Part shown: positions 12,101 through 24,335 of the stretch, in pieces
How positions within the stretch are numbered: the stretch's first letter is position 1
How the letters are laid out: each line of letters starts with the position of its first letter
From: Cunninghamia lanceolata
Taxonomy: Eukaryota; Streptophyta; Pinopsida; Cupressales; Cupressaceae
DNA: 64,000 bases
Direction of reading: 5' to 3'
NCBI GenBank assembly: GCA_027924645.1
Contig: BSBN01000849.1
Span: 13,028,859-13,092,858, forward strand
Position numbers and translations under genes: made by a program
Notes under the pieces: generated by a model
Databases searched by the model: none
What the model saw: only the letters and a program-made list of their open reading frames with translations
Told to the model about the DNA's origin: nothing

Positions 12101-13380
12101 AAAAGGATGATTGGGTCATTGACAGTGGATGCTCTCACCATATGACAGGTGACAAGAATAAGTTCATAAATTTGGAAAGGTATAAAGGAGGAGTGGTAAA
12201 GTTTAGAGATAATTCTGCTGGCAGAATCAAAGGTAGAGGAACTATTTCTCTTGATGGAAAGAACAAAACTAGTAATGTCTTGTATGTTGAAGAATTAAAG
12301 CACAATCTTCTCAGTGTTGGACAGCTAGTGGGCAAAGGCTATGATCTCAGATTCAGGAATAGAAAATACAAGATCTTTGCAAGATCTGAAATAGAGATTG
12401 CATCTGATAGTCAAACTAAAGGTAATATCTTCCACTTGGTTGGTACTGGTAAAAGTTACTTATTTGCTAAAATTGATCAGAGTTGGTTATGGCATAGGAG
12501 GATGTGTCATATGAACTTTGATAATATCATCAAGATAAGCAATACTCAGGCTGTAAGAGATCTGACAAAATTAGTGAAACCTACTAATAGCTTGTGCAAA
12601 GAATGTCAGTTGGGCAAATTGAGCAGAGTCACATTCAAAAGTAAGGAACTGTCTTCTATAGGATTATTGGACTTAGTTCATACTGATCTTTGTGGTCCGA
12701 CAAGAATTAGGAGTATACAAGGTGATAGATACTTCATGTTGCTAATTGATGACTATTCCCAGATGGTGTGGGTAACCTTTCTAAAAGAAAAATCATAAGC
12801 GCTTGAGAAATTCAAAATATTCAAGGCTATGGTAGAGAATGAAACCGGATTAAAATTGAAATGTCTAAGGTCTAATAGAGGTGGAGAATTCACATCCGGT
12901 GAGTTCATAGACTTCTGTGAGAAACATGGATAAAGAGACAATTGTCTACTCCTAGAACTCCACAGCAGAATGGAGTAGTTGAGAGAAAGAACTGGACCAT
13001 CCAAGAAGCATCCAGGACCATGATGATGGAAGCAAATGTTCCTAAGATCTATTGGAGAGAAGCTGTCAGCATTGCAGTCTACACTCTCAATCGAGTTCAA
13101 ATTAGAAACAATACCAGTAAGACTCCTTATGAACTTTGGTTTGGCATCACTCCCACTGTAAGATATTTCAGAGTTTTTGGTAGCAGATGTTACATTAAAA
13201 GAGATGAAGATCTAGGAAAGTTTGATGCTAGAAGTGATGAAGGAATATTTTTGGGTTACTCTACTCAAAGCAAAGCATACTAGTTTTACAACAAAAGATT
13301 GAGAAAGATTATAGAAAGCACAAATGTGAAGGTTGATGAAGGAATTGAAAGACCCTCAAGGATTCATGAGTGAGATGAAG
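12101..13380 (+). pseudogene. copia protease and integrase (broken)
   Basis: The aspartic protease motif WVIDSGCSHHMTGD is intact at about 12113-12155. The GAG-pre-integrase zinc region (HRRMCHMNF, then CKECQLGK) and integrase core (VHTDLCGPTR, LLIDDYSQMVWV) follow. The second catalytic Asp, normally before RGGEF, reads Asn at about 12870, so integrase would be inactive even without the stops. The frame is stopped at 12796-12798 and again near 12930, where a one-base deletion also shifts it; the STPRTPQQNGVVERKN motif continues in another frame at 12942. Further stops follow at 13281 and around 13370-13395. The product would have cut the polyprotein and inserted the cDNA. Confidence 0.9.
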
Positions 13381-13499
13381 ATGATTAGAATAGTGTTCAG
13401 ATTCAAGGTATCCAAGCCTCTTCTGAGGAACAAAGTCAAGTTGATCTGGCAAGTCAAGAAGGAGAGTTAAGTCTCAATGAGACTGATCAAGAGTTAGTA

Positions 13500-15152
13500 G
13501 TGCAAGAAACTCCCAAAGTTCCAAAGTATGTAACACTGAACCACTCTGAAGATCAAATCATAGGTGACAAAAGCAAAGGTGTACAAACAAGTAGGAGATT
13601 TGCTCAAAATTCAGATGAGTATTGTCTGATTTCAAAGATTGAACCTAAGACAGTGAATGAAGCTTGCAATGATGAAAATTGGTCTAAAGCAATGGAGGAA
13701 GAATTAATGCAAATTGAGAAAAATCACACATGGGATCTTGTTCCCAGACCTAGAAACAAGAATGTGATTGGAACCAAATGGGTCTTCCAAAACAAACTGA
13801 ATGAAGCTGGTGAAGTAATCAGAAATAAAGCTAGATTGGTCTACAAGGGTTATTCTCAAATTGAAGGAGTTGATTTTGAAGAGACTTTTTCTCCAGTGGC
13901 AAGAATTGAAGCAGTCAGATTATTTCTTGCCTTTGCTACCTTTAAGGATTTCAAGGTGTATCAGATGGATGTCAAATCTGCCTTCCTAAATGGTGACTTG
14001 GAAGAAGAAGTGTACATAGAGCAACCGGATGGATTTCAATTGCTTGATCATGGTGACATGGTCTACATGAAAAAAGGCACTGTATGGACTGAAGCAAGCC
14101 CCAGGAGCCTAGTATGAAAGATTGGTTTCAACAAAGGTACTGCTGACAGTAATTTGTATTTCAAAATTGATCATGAAAACATCTTAATTGTTGAAGTGTT
14201 TGTTGATGATATCATTTTTGGAGGAAGAGATAGTATGTGAAAAAATTTTGCAAGTCAAATGAAAAGTGAGTTTGAGATGTCCATGCTTGGAGAAATGAAT
14301 TTCTTTTTGGGTCTACAAATCACTCAAACAAAGAAAGGAATCTTAATTTCTCAGTCAAAATATGTGAAAGAATTGTTGAAGAAGTTTGCGATGGAAGACT
14401 CAAAGCCAATGAACACTCCCATGGCAACCAGATGTAAGTTAAACAAAGATGTTGACTCACCCAAGGCTAATCAAACAAAATATAGGTCAATGATTGGAGG
14501 ATTGTTGTATCTCACTCAAACCAGACCAGATATTATGCAGGTTGTTGGTCTTATTGCTAGATTTTAAGCTGATCCTAGAGAATCTCATGTTATGGCAATC
14601 AAGAGGATTTTTAGATATCTAAAAGGGACAATTGAGTATGGTTTACGGTATCCTAGAGATCATGATTTCTCTCTTCATGCATATACAGATGCTGATTGGG
14701 CAGGAGATGTGGATGACCAGAAGAGTACCAATGGTGGAGCATTCTTTTTAGGAAAGAGATTGGTTTCTTGGTTAAGCAAGAAACAAGAGGCAATATCTCT
14801 GTCCACTATAGAAGCAGAATATATTGCTACAACAAGCAGTTACACTCAAATTTTGTGGATGAAGCAGATGTTAAGAGACATCAAAGTAGAGTATGAGGAG
14901 CCCATCACAATTTTCTGTGATAATTCAAGTGCAATAAACATATCTAAGAATCCAGTGTTGCATTCAAAGACTAAACATATATCCATCAAGTTTCACTTTT
15001 TGAGAGAGCAAGTGAACAAGAATGAAGTCAGATTGGAGTTTGTGCCTTCAAAGGATCAGATTGTAGACATCTTTAATAAACCTCTACCTAAGGACTCTTT
15101 TGAGCATCTCAGGGAGAAGTTAGGGGATATTGCCCCTTCGGTGATGAACTAA
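13500..15152 (+). pseudogene. copia reverse transcriptase and RNase H (broken)
   Basis: The RT start is clear ([49 protein letters not shown]). A one-base gain in an A run near 14070 shifts the frame just before the conserved LYGLKQAP region, and there is a stop plus a small deletion after it. The active-site box reads FVDD at about 14198-14212, a conservative change from YVDD. RNase H is well kept (DADWAGD, SLSTIEAEYIA, FCDNSSAI, HSKTKHI) and ends at a stop at 15150-15152. An in-frame stop lies at 14565-14567. RT and RNase H would have made the cDNA; no open frame here could. Confidence 0.92.
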
Positions 15153-15214
15153 GGTGCACTGAAGTGCATCAATCTGGTGGATATCACAATCACATCTTGT
15201 GGTCCGGACTAATG

Positions 15215-15468
15215 ATGGGGAGCTGCTACTCAGGGGGAGCAGCAAGTATGTTTCTGAAATGATGGAATTGCAAGTATGTGCCCTTTGCCATTGATGTCAA
15301 AGGGGGAGAGAAGACATGTGAAAAACAAGTGGTTGCTGATCAAAGGGGGAGCATTAAAGGGAGAGAAGGCATGTGAATGGTTATTGCTGATAGGGGGAGA
15401 CTTTCTTGTCTTGATGGTTAAAACAGTTTTTCACATCATATGTTTCCATCAATGACAAAGGGGGAGAT
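15215..15468 (+). other. Multiple polypurine motifs before the 3' LTR
   Basis: Copies of AGGGGGAG lie near 15230, 15300, 15343, 15391 and 15459; the last touches the 3' LTR and is the likely functional polypurine tract. Repeated polypurine motifs in this place are described as a mark of Sireviruses. Confidence 0.85.
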
Positions 15469-16702
15469 TGTTGCAAGAATGGGCCTAACCGGTGTTGTCA
15501 TTGATGTCAACATACTCCTATTGCATTAATGATAAGATTTGGATGAGTTGTGTGCTGAGGATATTGAGAAAATTAGTCTCAATCAGGAACAGTGAAGAAC
15601 AGTAATGACATAATGTAAAAGTCCAATATAGGATGAGGATTAGAGGATGTGGATTAAAGGGTTTGTAGATATGTGTCTTAAGATGTTCCAGTAGAGATTT
15701 CAGAGGTCCACATGAAGATCTGAAGCAGTTGTGGCTACTCAAGTGAAACTGGTTCCGGTAGAAGTTTAGTGATGACAGAGTGATACAGATAGGTCCGGTG
15801 AGATCCGGAAATGCATTATCCTGTTCTGCAGATTTGAGGAAGTGTTGGGGAAGTCTTTTTGGGTGTGTCAAATTGATTGGTTCATGGTTTGAAGGTCCGC
15901 AAGCATCTATTCTTTTGTGATAGTGATAACAGACTGTGTTCTTGAGGTTTTAGATGGAGAGAAGGATTTCAGTAAGCAGTTGAAGTGTGGATGTTCTTGG
16001 TGATTCAGGCAAGCTTATGGAAGTCTTTGGATCATGTCTAGATCGTGCTAGTGGTCTGCTTTGAAATTGGAGCTCAGAATTGAAGAATAACTGTCGGATG
16101 AGTGTGTTCTTCTTAAGGCTGGCCGACCGGATGAGTTATATGTCCTGCAAATGTTCTTGTTTGATGTTTGCCGACTTAGATGATCATTCCTAAGTCAATG
16201 TCTTGTATAAAGAAGGGATTGTGAAGTCATTTCAATGGTGCTGGTGTGGGAGATGAATATGTGGTAGCGAGGAGGAAGAGAAAGACAGAGCAGAAGATCT
16301 GAGCTTAAATGGAACTGACTCAAGCATGGTGAAGATGCTATTTATCAATTCAACTATGTGATACTCTTTTGTAGACAATGTGTCTCTTGTAGGTAGTGAG
16401 CCTCTTGTGAGCAGTGTGCTCGAGCAGTGAGCCCTAATTGGCATGTGCCATTTGTTCTTTCTATTCTTCTAACAAAGAATATTATCTTGGGTTAATCACC
16501 CCGTGGTTTTTCCCTTAACCAGGTTTTCCACGTCAAAATTTTGGTGTTATATGTGTTGATGTGTCTCTTCTCTTGACTTGTTGTACTATGCTTTCATGAT
16601 TGATTTACTATTATGCTAATGTGGAGTTAAGTATTTAATATTGAAAGAAAGTTTTTGACAACTAATTCACCCCCCCTCCAGTTGTCTGCCCTAAATCTAA
16701 CA
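15469..16702 (+). repeat. 3' LTR of the Sirevirus element
   Basis: Begins TGTTGCAAG and ends CTAACA. It matches the 5' LTR over its full length with scattered, mostly transition, differences. Followed by the GGAAT target duplication. Confidence 0.93.
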
Positions 16703-16707
16703 GGAAT

Positions 16708-17292
16708 AAGGTTCAATTTATAGACTCATGAGAGAGAAGATCAATGGTTGAGAAAGAATGAGAAGATCAATGGTTGAGATTGGTTGAGGAATGTGCATGA
16801 ATAGAAAGAGGACAAGTGTCCAAGCTCCTTCATGCAACAGGGGAGTTAACAGAATAGACCAATTAGTTAAGTGAATTGATTGATTAGTGAACTCAAATGA
16901 CTAATTAGTTAACTGATTTGATTGATGAGTTAACTAATTTGACTGGAGGATAAATATGACATGTGGGTAAGGGAATATTAGCTAATTAAATATTTAAAAT
17001 ATTTAATTACATGTGCAACATGGTGAGGTGGAGAGCTGAGGTGGATTGGTGAGGTGGATTTATGGAATTAGGACTTAGGATAGAGGAATTTAGGATTAAT
17101 TAAATAATTTAGGATTATTTAATTATGTGAGACATTAGAAGAATTTAGGGAATTTAATTAAATAAATTAATTTTTATTTAATTATGGGATAATGAACCAA
17201 TCAAATAAACTTAGAATATTTATTTAATTGATAGAAGAAAATAAGAATTAAGATAAATATTAAAATATTTACTTAATTCGACATGAGCCAAT
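16708..17292. other. AT-rich spacer with short palindromes
   Basis: No gene seen. A 26-bp direct duplication lies near 16734-16785, followed by several AT palindromes built on TTAATTAAATA (about 16983-17010, 17095-17125 and 17155-17185). Confidence 0.5.
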
Positions 17293-18428
17293 TTAATGTG
17301 TATATAGGTACCTTCTAAGCCATCTTCCAGTAACAACCACTGAGCCTGAAGGGTATTTGATATTTTCTCCATCTGTAACTAGGGCCTCCAATTTCTTTTT
17401 GGCCTCAACATGACACAAGTAATAATATGTTCCCTCTTTGTTATCTTCATCTGCAATAATTGCATAAACATGCCCTACAATGATATGTGTAGCAAATTAG
17501 ATGAATTAGTCAGCATTAAAAAATATTACAAAGTTTAAGATAACATTAGGAATTTCAAATTTAACTATGCAAGTAGATATATTACCTGGTTGAACTAGAT
17601 CTGATATGTGGTCAAAGTTAATTGACAATTCCATCTTTGTCAATTCTAGTGTCATCGGGGGTTGATACGTGTCAAGTGGGATAAGATAAATGAACTGCCA
17701 TTCATCAACCCACTCATGTGACTCAAACTCATTCCAAGCTTGAATTGTACATGGAGAACAAAAGCATGCTCTTGCACCATCATGCTCCCCCTTTTCATGC
17801 CTGGCCTCACAAAAGTTCCACATATGCTGAACACCTATAAATATTATGCCTCCTGCTCAGCCAATAGAAATTTCACGAGTTCTTGAATTGTGATGCATAG
17901 TTATCTGACCATATGATAAGTTGACTGAATGATATGCCCCTTCTAGCCGAATCATTATAGAACACCTGAAAAAAACCTTACACAAACTCCATAGAATGCA
18001 TGCGATCATCGCTTATATAAAAATGATACTCCCTTATGATCTTTTTGTCATCCTCTATACTATCATTCGCATGAATGAATGTGATGTGCATAAATATAGA
18101 AACCTGTCTCTAGTTATAATACTGGGATTGCACCTCACACTGTGGCTGTAGACTGTAGTTCTTTGCAAAGTTGATGACTGAAACAATGCTACCAACTAGA
18201 AATGTGTCCTTGCATAGCTTGAATTGCAAGTCCAACCATCAATCTCTATGGGCATGTCTTATATACTCGTACACTATGTTGTCATCAAATATAGGCATAA
18301 ACTGATACACTAGAATCTTTTGAATAACATATTCACACCTCTTTGCTTCTTTAGCATCTCTTGTATTGTATGCCATTGTTTTATACTTGTTGAACTCTAC
18401 TAGTTTGTTTCCAACCACATGTGTTCTT
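17293..18428 (-). pseudogene. DDE-like transposase relic, copy 1: catalytic and C-terminal part
   Basis: Minus-strand translation shows, in order, SIVSVINFAKNYS (about 18180-18154), REYHFYISDD (about 18032-18004), WSDNYASQFKNS (about 17911-17876) and HEKGEHDGARAC (about 17803-17771). A spliced C-terminus follows: exon end at 17586, intron 17475-17585 with GT and AG ends, last exon 17474-17293 containing GHVYAIIADED and a stop. All motifs except the first recur in copy 2. The spacing of the acidic residues suggests a DDE-type transposase (inference). In the first motif Asn stands where copy 2 has Asp. There are several stops and a frameshift just before HEKGEHDG. The copy is interrupted at 18429 by a solo LTR and resumes at 19529. 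I do not know an established name for the family. Confidence 0.65.
17475..17585 (-). other. Predicted intron in transposase copy 1
   Basis: On the minus strand the intron starts GTAATATATC and ends TCATTGTAG. Removing it joins two coding-like stretches (VQP, then GHVYAIIADED). Confidence 0.5.
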
Positions 18429-19528
18429 TGTTGATAACTGAGAGGGAGGGGGTGAATCAGTTATCTAAATTATTTTAGCTTTCTGATCTTTCTTAACAAT
18501 TATTGCAGCATCAAATCAAATAAGCAAACATAACCATGAAATGGAAATAACATTAATACACTTGACACAATGATTTTAACGTGGAAAACCCTATTAAGGG
18601 AAAAACCACGGGGTGACTAACCCAAGATTGTATTCTCTGTTAAAAGAATAGGATAATACAAAATGGCACTTGCCAATTAGGCTCACTGCCCGAGCACACT
18701 GCTCACAAGAGGCTCACTGCCTACAAGAGACTCACTATCTACAAGTTATAAAGAGAGTAACAAGATACTTGAACTGATGAGAAGCATCCACACATGCTGG
18801 AGTTCAGTTCCGGTTAGGTTCAGTATACTGATCTTCATTCTTCCTCTTCTTGGTCCTTGTGTTCTATCACATTTTGGACCTGTCTTATTGCTCTTCCTCT
18901 ACTCTTCTACTTTTCTTCGTACACCACAACACAACACCACACACTTCACATCTAAAACCATCTGGTATTTATATCCGCACAAGTGATTTCAACACTTTTC
19001 TAGTCGGCATCCAGAAGAGTCAATATTTTCCCAAACTCTAATCTGTTGGCTGAATCCTTGCATACCAAGTGATGCGGATCAAGGAGATGCTTATAGAAGT
19101 CATCAATCATGTCGGCCAATCATGAATGATACCCTAAGAAACTTAATCACCATCAATATCTCATCCGGATTGAGGTCTGATGCTCTGTCGGTTAGTTCTT
19201 CCTCTGTCTACTCTGTCAAACAGGAACCCAACACTCAAGTGCTCATATCTTTTCACTCTTCTAACATCGGAGGCTCAATCCTTGGAATCTATCAGTCAAG
19301 GTACTCCTCTTGACTTCCCCAAATCCACACTTTACTGAGATACTTCCTCTGAGAGATCCAGACCTGACTGTCAGACCCTGCTGCCTGCTCTGTTCTTGCT
19401 TATCAGACCACAACACTTCTTCAATCTGACTTCCAGTAGAGACACACTATGTCCTATGGATGTGTGGGATGGACTTTGTTGCCATCAATGACAACATTCA
19501 TGTAGCCACACAGTGTCTCTTGCCAACA
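18429..19528 (-). mobile_element. Solo LTR of a Sirevirus-type copia element
   Basis: Read on the minus strand, it matches the LTRs of the element at 9720-16702, especially the GTAGTGAGCCTCTTGT blocks, the GTTTTTCCCTTAA segment and the GATTCACCCCC end. It is 1100 bp, with TG and CA ends, flanked by a perfect target duplication TTCTT (18424-18428 and 19529-19533). No internal region remains, as expected after recombination between two LTRs. It sits inside transposase copy 1. Confidence 0.92.
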
Positions 19529-21000
19529 TTCTTTCCATATGTTCATATATTAGCATATGTTGCAAGCCACCGCAATGCTGACATGTGCCATCCAAACATA
19601 ATTTCCTTTAGAGTATTTTGACCTTCCTCTCTATCACATAAAATCATTGATATGAAGTCTCTTGAGGTAGTTGGTGAGGCACATATGCCACAATCCTACA
19701 AAACATTGTTAGTATATAAATCTAAACATATAGACCGATAAACATTAAAATGGTTAGAAAATTCAATATGTAATCTACAACAACAAGTAGTGCGTGTGTG
19801 ATTTATTTTGACAAAGAAAGGTTTTAGCATTTCAAAATATCTTTGAAAAATTTTAATTTGAGGATACTTCTCTAGAAATCTCCCAAAAAAACTGTGTTTG
19901 AGTCAAATCAAAAAAATGCTTTGGATATGGCTCACGGTTTCGACTACCGATTCTCCTTCTTACCACATCCCTTTGATATGGAGATACCCTTGTGTAATTC
20001 TTCCAAACTCTTTGACATCTTCCAATGGCTCTCATTAGAGTTTTTCTATTTATTTTCAATGCTTGACTTGTCTTTCTAATGAGGCAAGCTTTTTTTGTTT
20101 GTTGGCTTACAATTGTCAATGTAATGACACGTCGTGTGACAATACTATCCTTGGTGCATGAGATGAAATCCACACTCTCATACGCACTCATTAGATTCTT
20201 GACAATTTATTTTTCACTTGACACATTTGATGTTCTTAGGCCAAGAATCTTCATAGTGGGCCTAAATTTTAGATTTCTCATCAGTTCAACAAAGAGTTGA
20301 CATCTTCCAGTTTCATTTAAATTCTCAAAGAATAATTTCCATATCTTATTTGCATATCTTTGGCAAGTTTTCATGGGAATCTTATCCTGCATGGGCTCCA
20401 ATACATTCTCATCAATACCAATTAGAAACTTAGGCCTCCTATGCAAAATTCTAGGAGGTGTTTTATTTGGTAAAGTAGACTGAACATTAGGAATTTCTTC
20501 AATATTTACTTGAGATGGGATAGATGACATACCTTCAATTGGAGGTGAAAAGGTTGAAAATTATGTACCTTCAACTTGAGTTGTGAATTATGGTGTGTCC
20601 CAACTTGAGAAGAAAATGCAAATGTGTCTTCTACTTCACCTATGAAAGATGGAGTGTCTCCAATTCGAGAAGCTAATGATGGTGTTCCTTCAAATTAACC
20701 TATGGACAATGGAGTGCCTCCAAATTGGAGATTCACTTTCCTCATTGTACAAAGGTTTTGCATTTGGTCCCTTTGTGCCACCAATTCCATCTCTCTCTTA
20801 GCTTCGTTAGATGTGTCACATTCCTCTTCAATTAGCAATGGTGGAATATCTTCTTGTATGGTTGACAATATCCTACTTTCCTGAATTCACCTCATTCTTT
20901 ATCTTTTCCTCTCATTCTCAACTTCACTCTCTTCTGGTGTTAGAGTCTTTACTCGTTTCCTTAGCATGATGATGATTTCTACAAGCATGAAGAATAAGAC
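19529..21000 (-). pseudogene. DDE-like transposase relic, copy 1: N-terminal part
   Basis: Read on the minus strand: a basic start (MLRKRVKTLTPEE, about 20970-20930), a Thr/Pro/Gly-rich linker with repeated GGTPS-like units (20540-20760), a Lys/Arg-rich segment (20207-20530), then RRVITLTIV and INRKTLMRAI, which look like helix-turn-helix. These are followed by NYTRVSPYQRDVVRRRIG, KIFQRYFEMLKPFFVKIN and the cysteine motif TCCCRLHIEF near 19789-19759. The last four segments have clear counterparts in copy 2. The likely role is DNA binding (helix-turn-helix) and metal binding (cysteines), by inference. Several frameshifts and stops break it. The plus-strand ORFs here are shadows. Confidence 0.6.
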
Positions 21001-21084
21001 AATGATAATTAGAAATTTTATAATGACAATGAATAGCACAATTAGAATGAATAACAAGGTTTTACAAACTTCTGAATAAGACAC

Positions 21085-23750
21085 CTCATATCAAGATAAC
21101 TTGAACATACATAAGTCATGGAGTATGCATTTGAACACACATATAAGTCATGTAGTATACACTTGAACATACAAAGTCATAAATGGTGCAGGAGCACCTA
21201 GTCCCTTAAGGCAAATTATAGCAAATGTTACATAAATGAGTTCAAATGTTTCTTTCCATGTGTGGAATCATATTTTGATGTAATAAGGTCTATAAAAGAC
21301 CATTTGTATGTCTTAGAGTCCTTTAGGGGGGTCAAGTAGTTAAGTTTTGTCAAGTGTCATAATATTGCTTAAGCAAATTACATGTTTTGTCCATTTTAAA
21401 ACAAATTCAATGGTCATATCCTCTAAAAATGTGGTTGGATCAGCTGAAAAATGGTTGAAAAATGATATAATAAGTCTCCAAATGAAGATACAACGAAGAA
21501 GACACAAATTTTGATGAAGAAAGAACATTTACTCTATTTTTTTTATGTAACCATGTTTTTCTCTGTATTTTCTCTGTTCCAAACTATACTATGGCCTTGA
21601 ACGATACTATCTAGACTTAAAATTCATTTTATGTGTTAGGGGTCTATGTTAACTTTCTTTTGAATCAAGTTTGAGGGGTTTTCATTAGGTTTAGAGGGAG
21701 ATTTAACCAAATTTCTAAAACTGCTTGTATAAGGCTAGTGAGGGCTCTGGTTGGGGTTTAAACAATATTTTAGTCATTCCACCTACTATCATGACTTGTA
21801 TCTCGGTGGAATGACTCTTCAAAGAGTAATCTAAGTGTTCTCATAATTTGGTAGGTATAGAAGATTAGTTAGTGTGGTTTTAGTGTGATGCCCTAGGGTT
21901 TTAAAGAGTGTTTTCATGTAAGAAAGAGGAACCAAAGAGGGTGTTTGACAAAATATCAAAAGAAAATGTTTGTTTGATGGTTTTGTGAGCATGTGCAGGT
22001 GTATTATAAGGTGTTTGAAGTAGTGGTATGAGGAGAAAGTGTCAGGAACCGTTATTTTCAATAAATCCTCCTCAATTTTGCCTGAACTAAGGGTTTTATG
22101 GTTTGGTATGTAGGTGAATGTTTCTCATGAAACAAATTATTTTTTTGATGGTTTGGACACATGAAGAATTCTGCCCCAATAACTCTAGGGGTATGTGGAA
22201 AGTTTAAAGGCTAGTTCCTTTGTAATATAGGCCTAATTAGCCCTTTTAGAACATCAAAAAAAGGTCATTTTTGAGGAACACAGTCCAAAGAAGTTAAGGT
22301 TGAGTTTGAGATATGTGATGTAACTTGATAATGGGTGTTCAAAACATTGATTAAGTTTTGGTTTTGAAACCATATAATGAAATTAGCTTTGGTTGTGTTT
22401 GGTTGGTGAACTTAATCTTGTTAAATGCCTCATCAAGCCCATGTGAAGGTCTGAATCCTTGAGTGCAAGTTGTAGACCTTGGAGACCTAATTGATTCAAG
22501 GGTCATTGTGAGAGTTTGTGAAGCCAATCTAGAACACAAGTTTGTGAACCTTTGTACAAATCAAGTTGTTTGTGAAACTCTTTTGTTGCGAGAATTTGTG
22601 GAGACCATAAGGTGTTGAGAGATCGTGCTATGTAAAGGTATATCTCTAATACTAAGCCTCCCTTTGACCCTATCAAGTCTTAAGAACATCACCTTGACTA
22701 CTCTTGACTGTTTGGACTCTTATATGAGTATTAAATCACTATTTTAAGTTTGTAAATCATGAATTATATGGTTAATGTTTTACATATATGAGTTGTATGT
22801 CTAAGTGATTTTGAAGGATGACAAAATGAATACCATCGAAGGGGATTGTAATCAATTGACTATCCTAATAGTCTTAAACTAGTACAAAACCTTTGTGATA
22901 GTCAAAAGAACATTAACCATTGAAGATAACCTTCTAGATACTCGTGACAAAAGATCAAAGACATCTTAAGTAATGTATAAATTAAAAACAACTTCATGAT
23001 GGTCATGACTATGATAGTGGACTATTAGACTTGTGACTGTCCTACATTCATGAAAACCTCCTTTTTTAGTGTTTTATCTCCTTGTAACTCCCTTTGTATC
23101 ATCTTGGGTCATGATGCTTGTATGTCCGTACATATTTGTATATAACTCTCCTCTCTAATATTTTGTTATTTTGATGAAGTAGATAAATAATCTCCATCAT
23201 ATTGTTTATGGATTGAGTGGTATCAAAGTGATTTGTAACATGTATATCTAGGAACATAAAGAACATAAAAAACATAAGGACATAAAGACATTTAAAGACA
23301 TAAAGAACATAAGAACATATATATGTGAATTAAAATGGACATTTAAATTGAACATATTTAAATTGAACATACCTTAGAATTTGATATTGTAGTTGACCAA
23401 TTCTCTAAAAGATGGCTTCAAAATCCTCACATTCTTGTTTTTCACAAGTTTGATTATGAATTCTATATAATTCTACAATAGGATTAGTAAAATGTATGGA
23501 AAAAACAAACATATATCATCAAATTCAATCTATATATCAATTGTAATTAGCTTTGAAACAAAATCACACATGAAACATGAAACTTTGAGTTTAAATAATC
23601 AAATTTTCTCCAAAAACATGAAAAATCACTTCTTCTACATTGAAAAAACCAAAAAAAGGTGGTAGATTCATATAAAAATGATTATCAATTAGTCAAACAA
23701 CATGAAAAGCATTCTTTTGTCTGATATACTCATGAAAAGTAGGAATAACA
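21085..23750. other. AT-rich non-coding region with a possible LTR end
   Basis: No coding sequence is recognised. TGGTATCAAAGTGA at 23218-23231 resembles the initiator-tRNA-Met primer site, so the DNA before it could be a decayed LTR, but no partner or start was found. A short tandem repeat based on ACATAAAGA follows at about 23255-23315. Confidence 0.35.
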
Positions 23751-23752
23751 GT

Positions 23753-23849
23753 CATGTGGGGTCTGAAACACAGATCCCACATGCTTTTTTACCATTTTGC
23801 ATGCTTCCCAGAATGCAATCACGTTATAACATGAGCGCGTTCTGGGAAG
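23753..23849. repeat. Two neighbouring hairpins
   Basis: Arms 23753-23765 and 23771-23783 (CATGTGGGGTCTG with CAGATCCCACATG) pair at 12 of 13 positions. Arms 23804-23813 and 23840-23849 (CTTCCCAGAA with TTCTGGGAAG) pair perfectly. Confidence 0.75.
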
Positions 23850-23880
23850 TATGATAGGTAACCTTGTATCTACATGGGAG

Positions 23881-24335
23881 AGTCTCTCTCTCTCTCTCTT
23901 TTCATTTCTCTATGCTATATATAGAGAGGGATTGGGAGACATGGAGAGATAGAGAGGGACATGGAGATAGAGAGGATAGGTGAGATAGAGACGAGGAGAG
24001 GGAGAGATGGGGATTGAGATAGAGAGAGGGGTCTATAGAGGGAGAAATATAGAAATACATATATATATAAAGAGGGGAGATATAAGGAGATAGATCTAGC
24101 AAGGGATAGATAGATAGGGAAATATAGAAAGAGAAGTAGAGAGGGGTATATTAAGAGATAGGGTTATGAGGATGGATAGCTTGATAGGGAAAGAGATCAA
24201 GAGATGTCTAGAGACATAGGGAGAGATATTTCAAGAGGTAGAGGGATGGGAAGAGAGATATAGAGGAGAAGAGAGAGGTAGCAAGGGATAGATTAAGAGA
24301 CAAGGATCCATATGTCCAGAGAGAGATAGGGATCC
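23881..24335 (+). repeat. GA-rich low-complexity region
   Basis: A short (TC)n run is followed by about 400 bp of GAGATAGAGAGG-like purine-rich repeats, which directly border the telomere-type repeats. Confidence 0.85.

Larger units (their letters stand above)
9720..16702 (+). mobile_element. Complete, inactivated Sirevirus-type copia retrotransposon
   Basis: A 6983-bp Ty1/copia element. It has LTRs of 1240 and 1234 bp, a primer site complementary to initiator tRNA-Met next to the 5' LTR, gag-pol in the order GAG, protease, integrase, RT, RNase H, several G-rich polypurine motifs before the 3' LTR, and a perfect 5-bp target duplication GGAAT (9715-9719 and 16703-16707). The multiple polypurine motifs and the RT/RNase H motifs ([31 protein letters not shown]) point to the Sirevirus (Maximus/SIRE) lineage. 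The reading frame has many stops and at least two frameshifts. The LTRs differ by roughly 6% over the first 200 bp, so the insertion is not recent. Confidence 0.95.

Noticed and set aside
19894..20300. Plus-strand ORFs over the first transposase relic
   Set aside because: The minus-strand frames carry motifs shared with copy 2, so the plus-strand frames are shadows.
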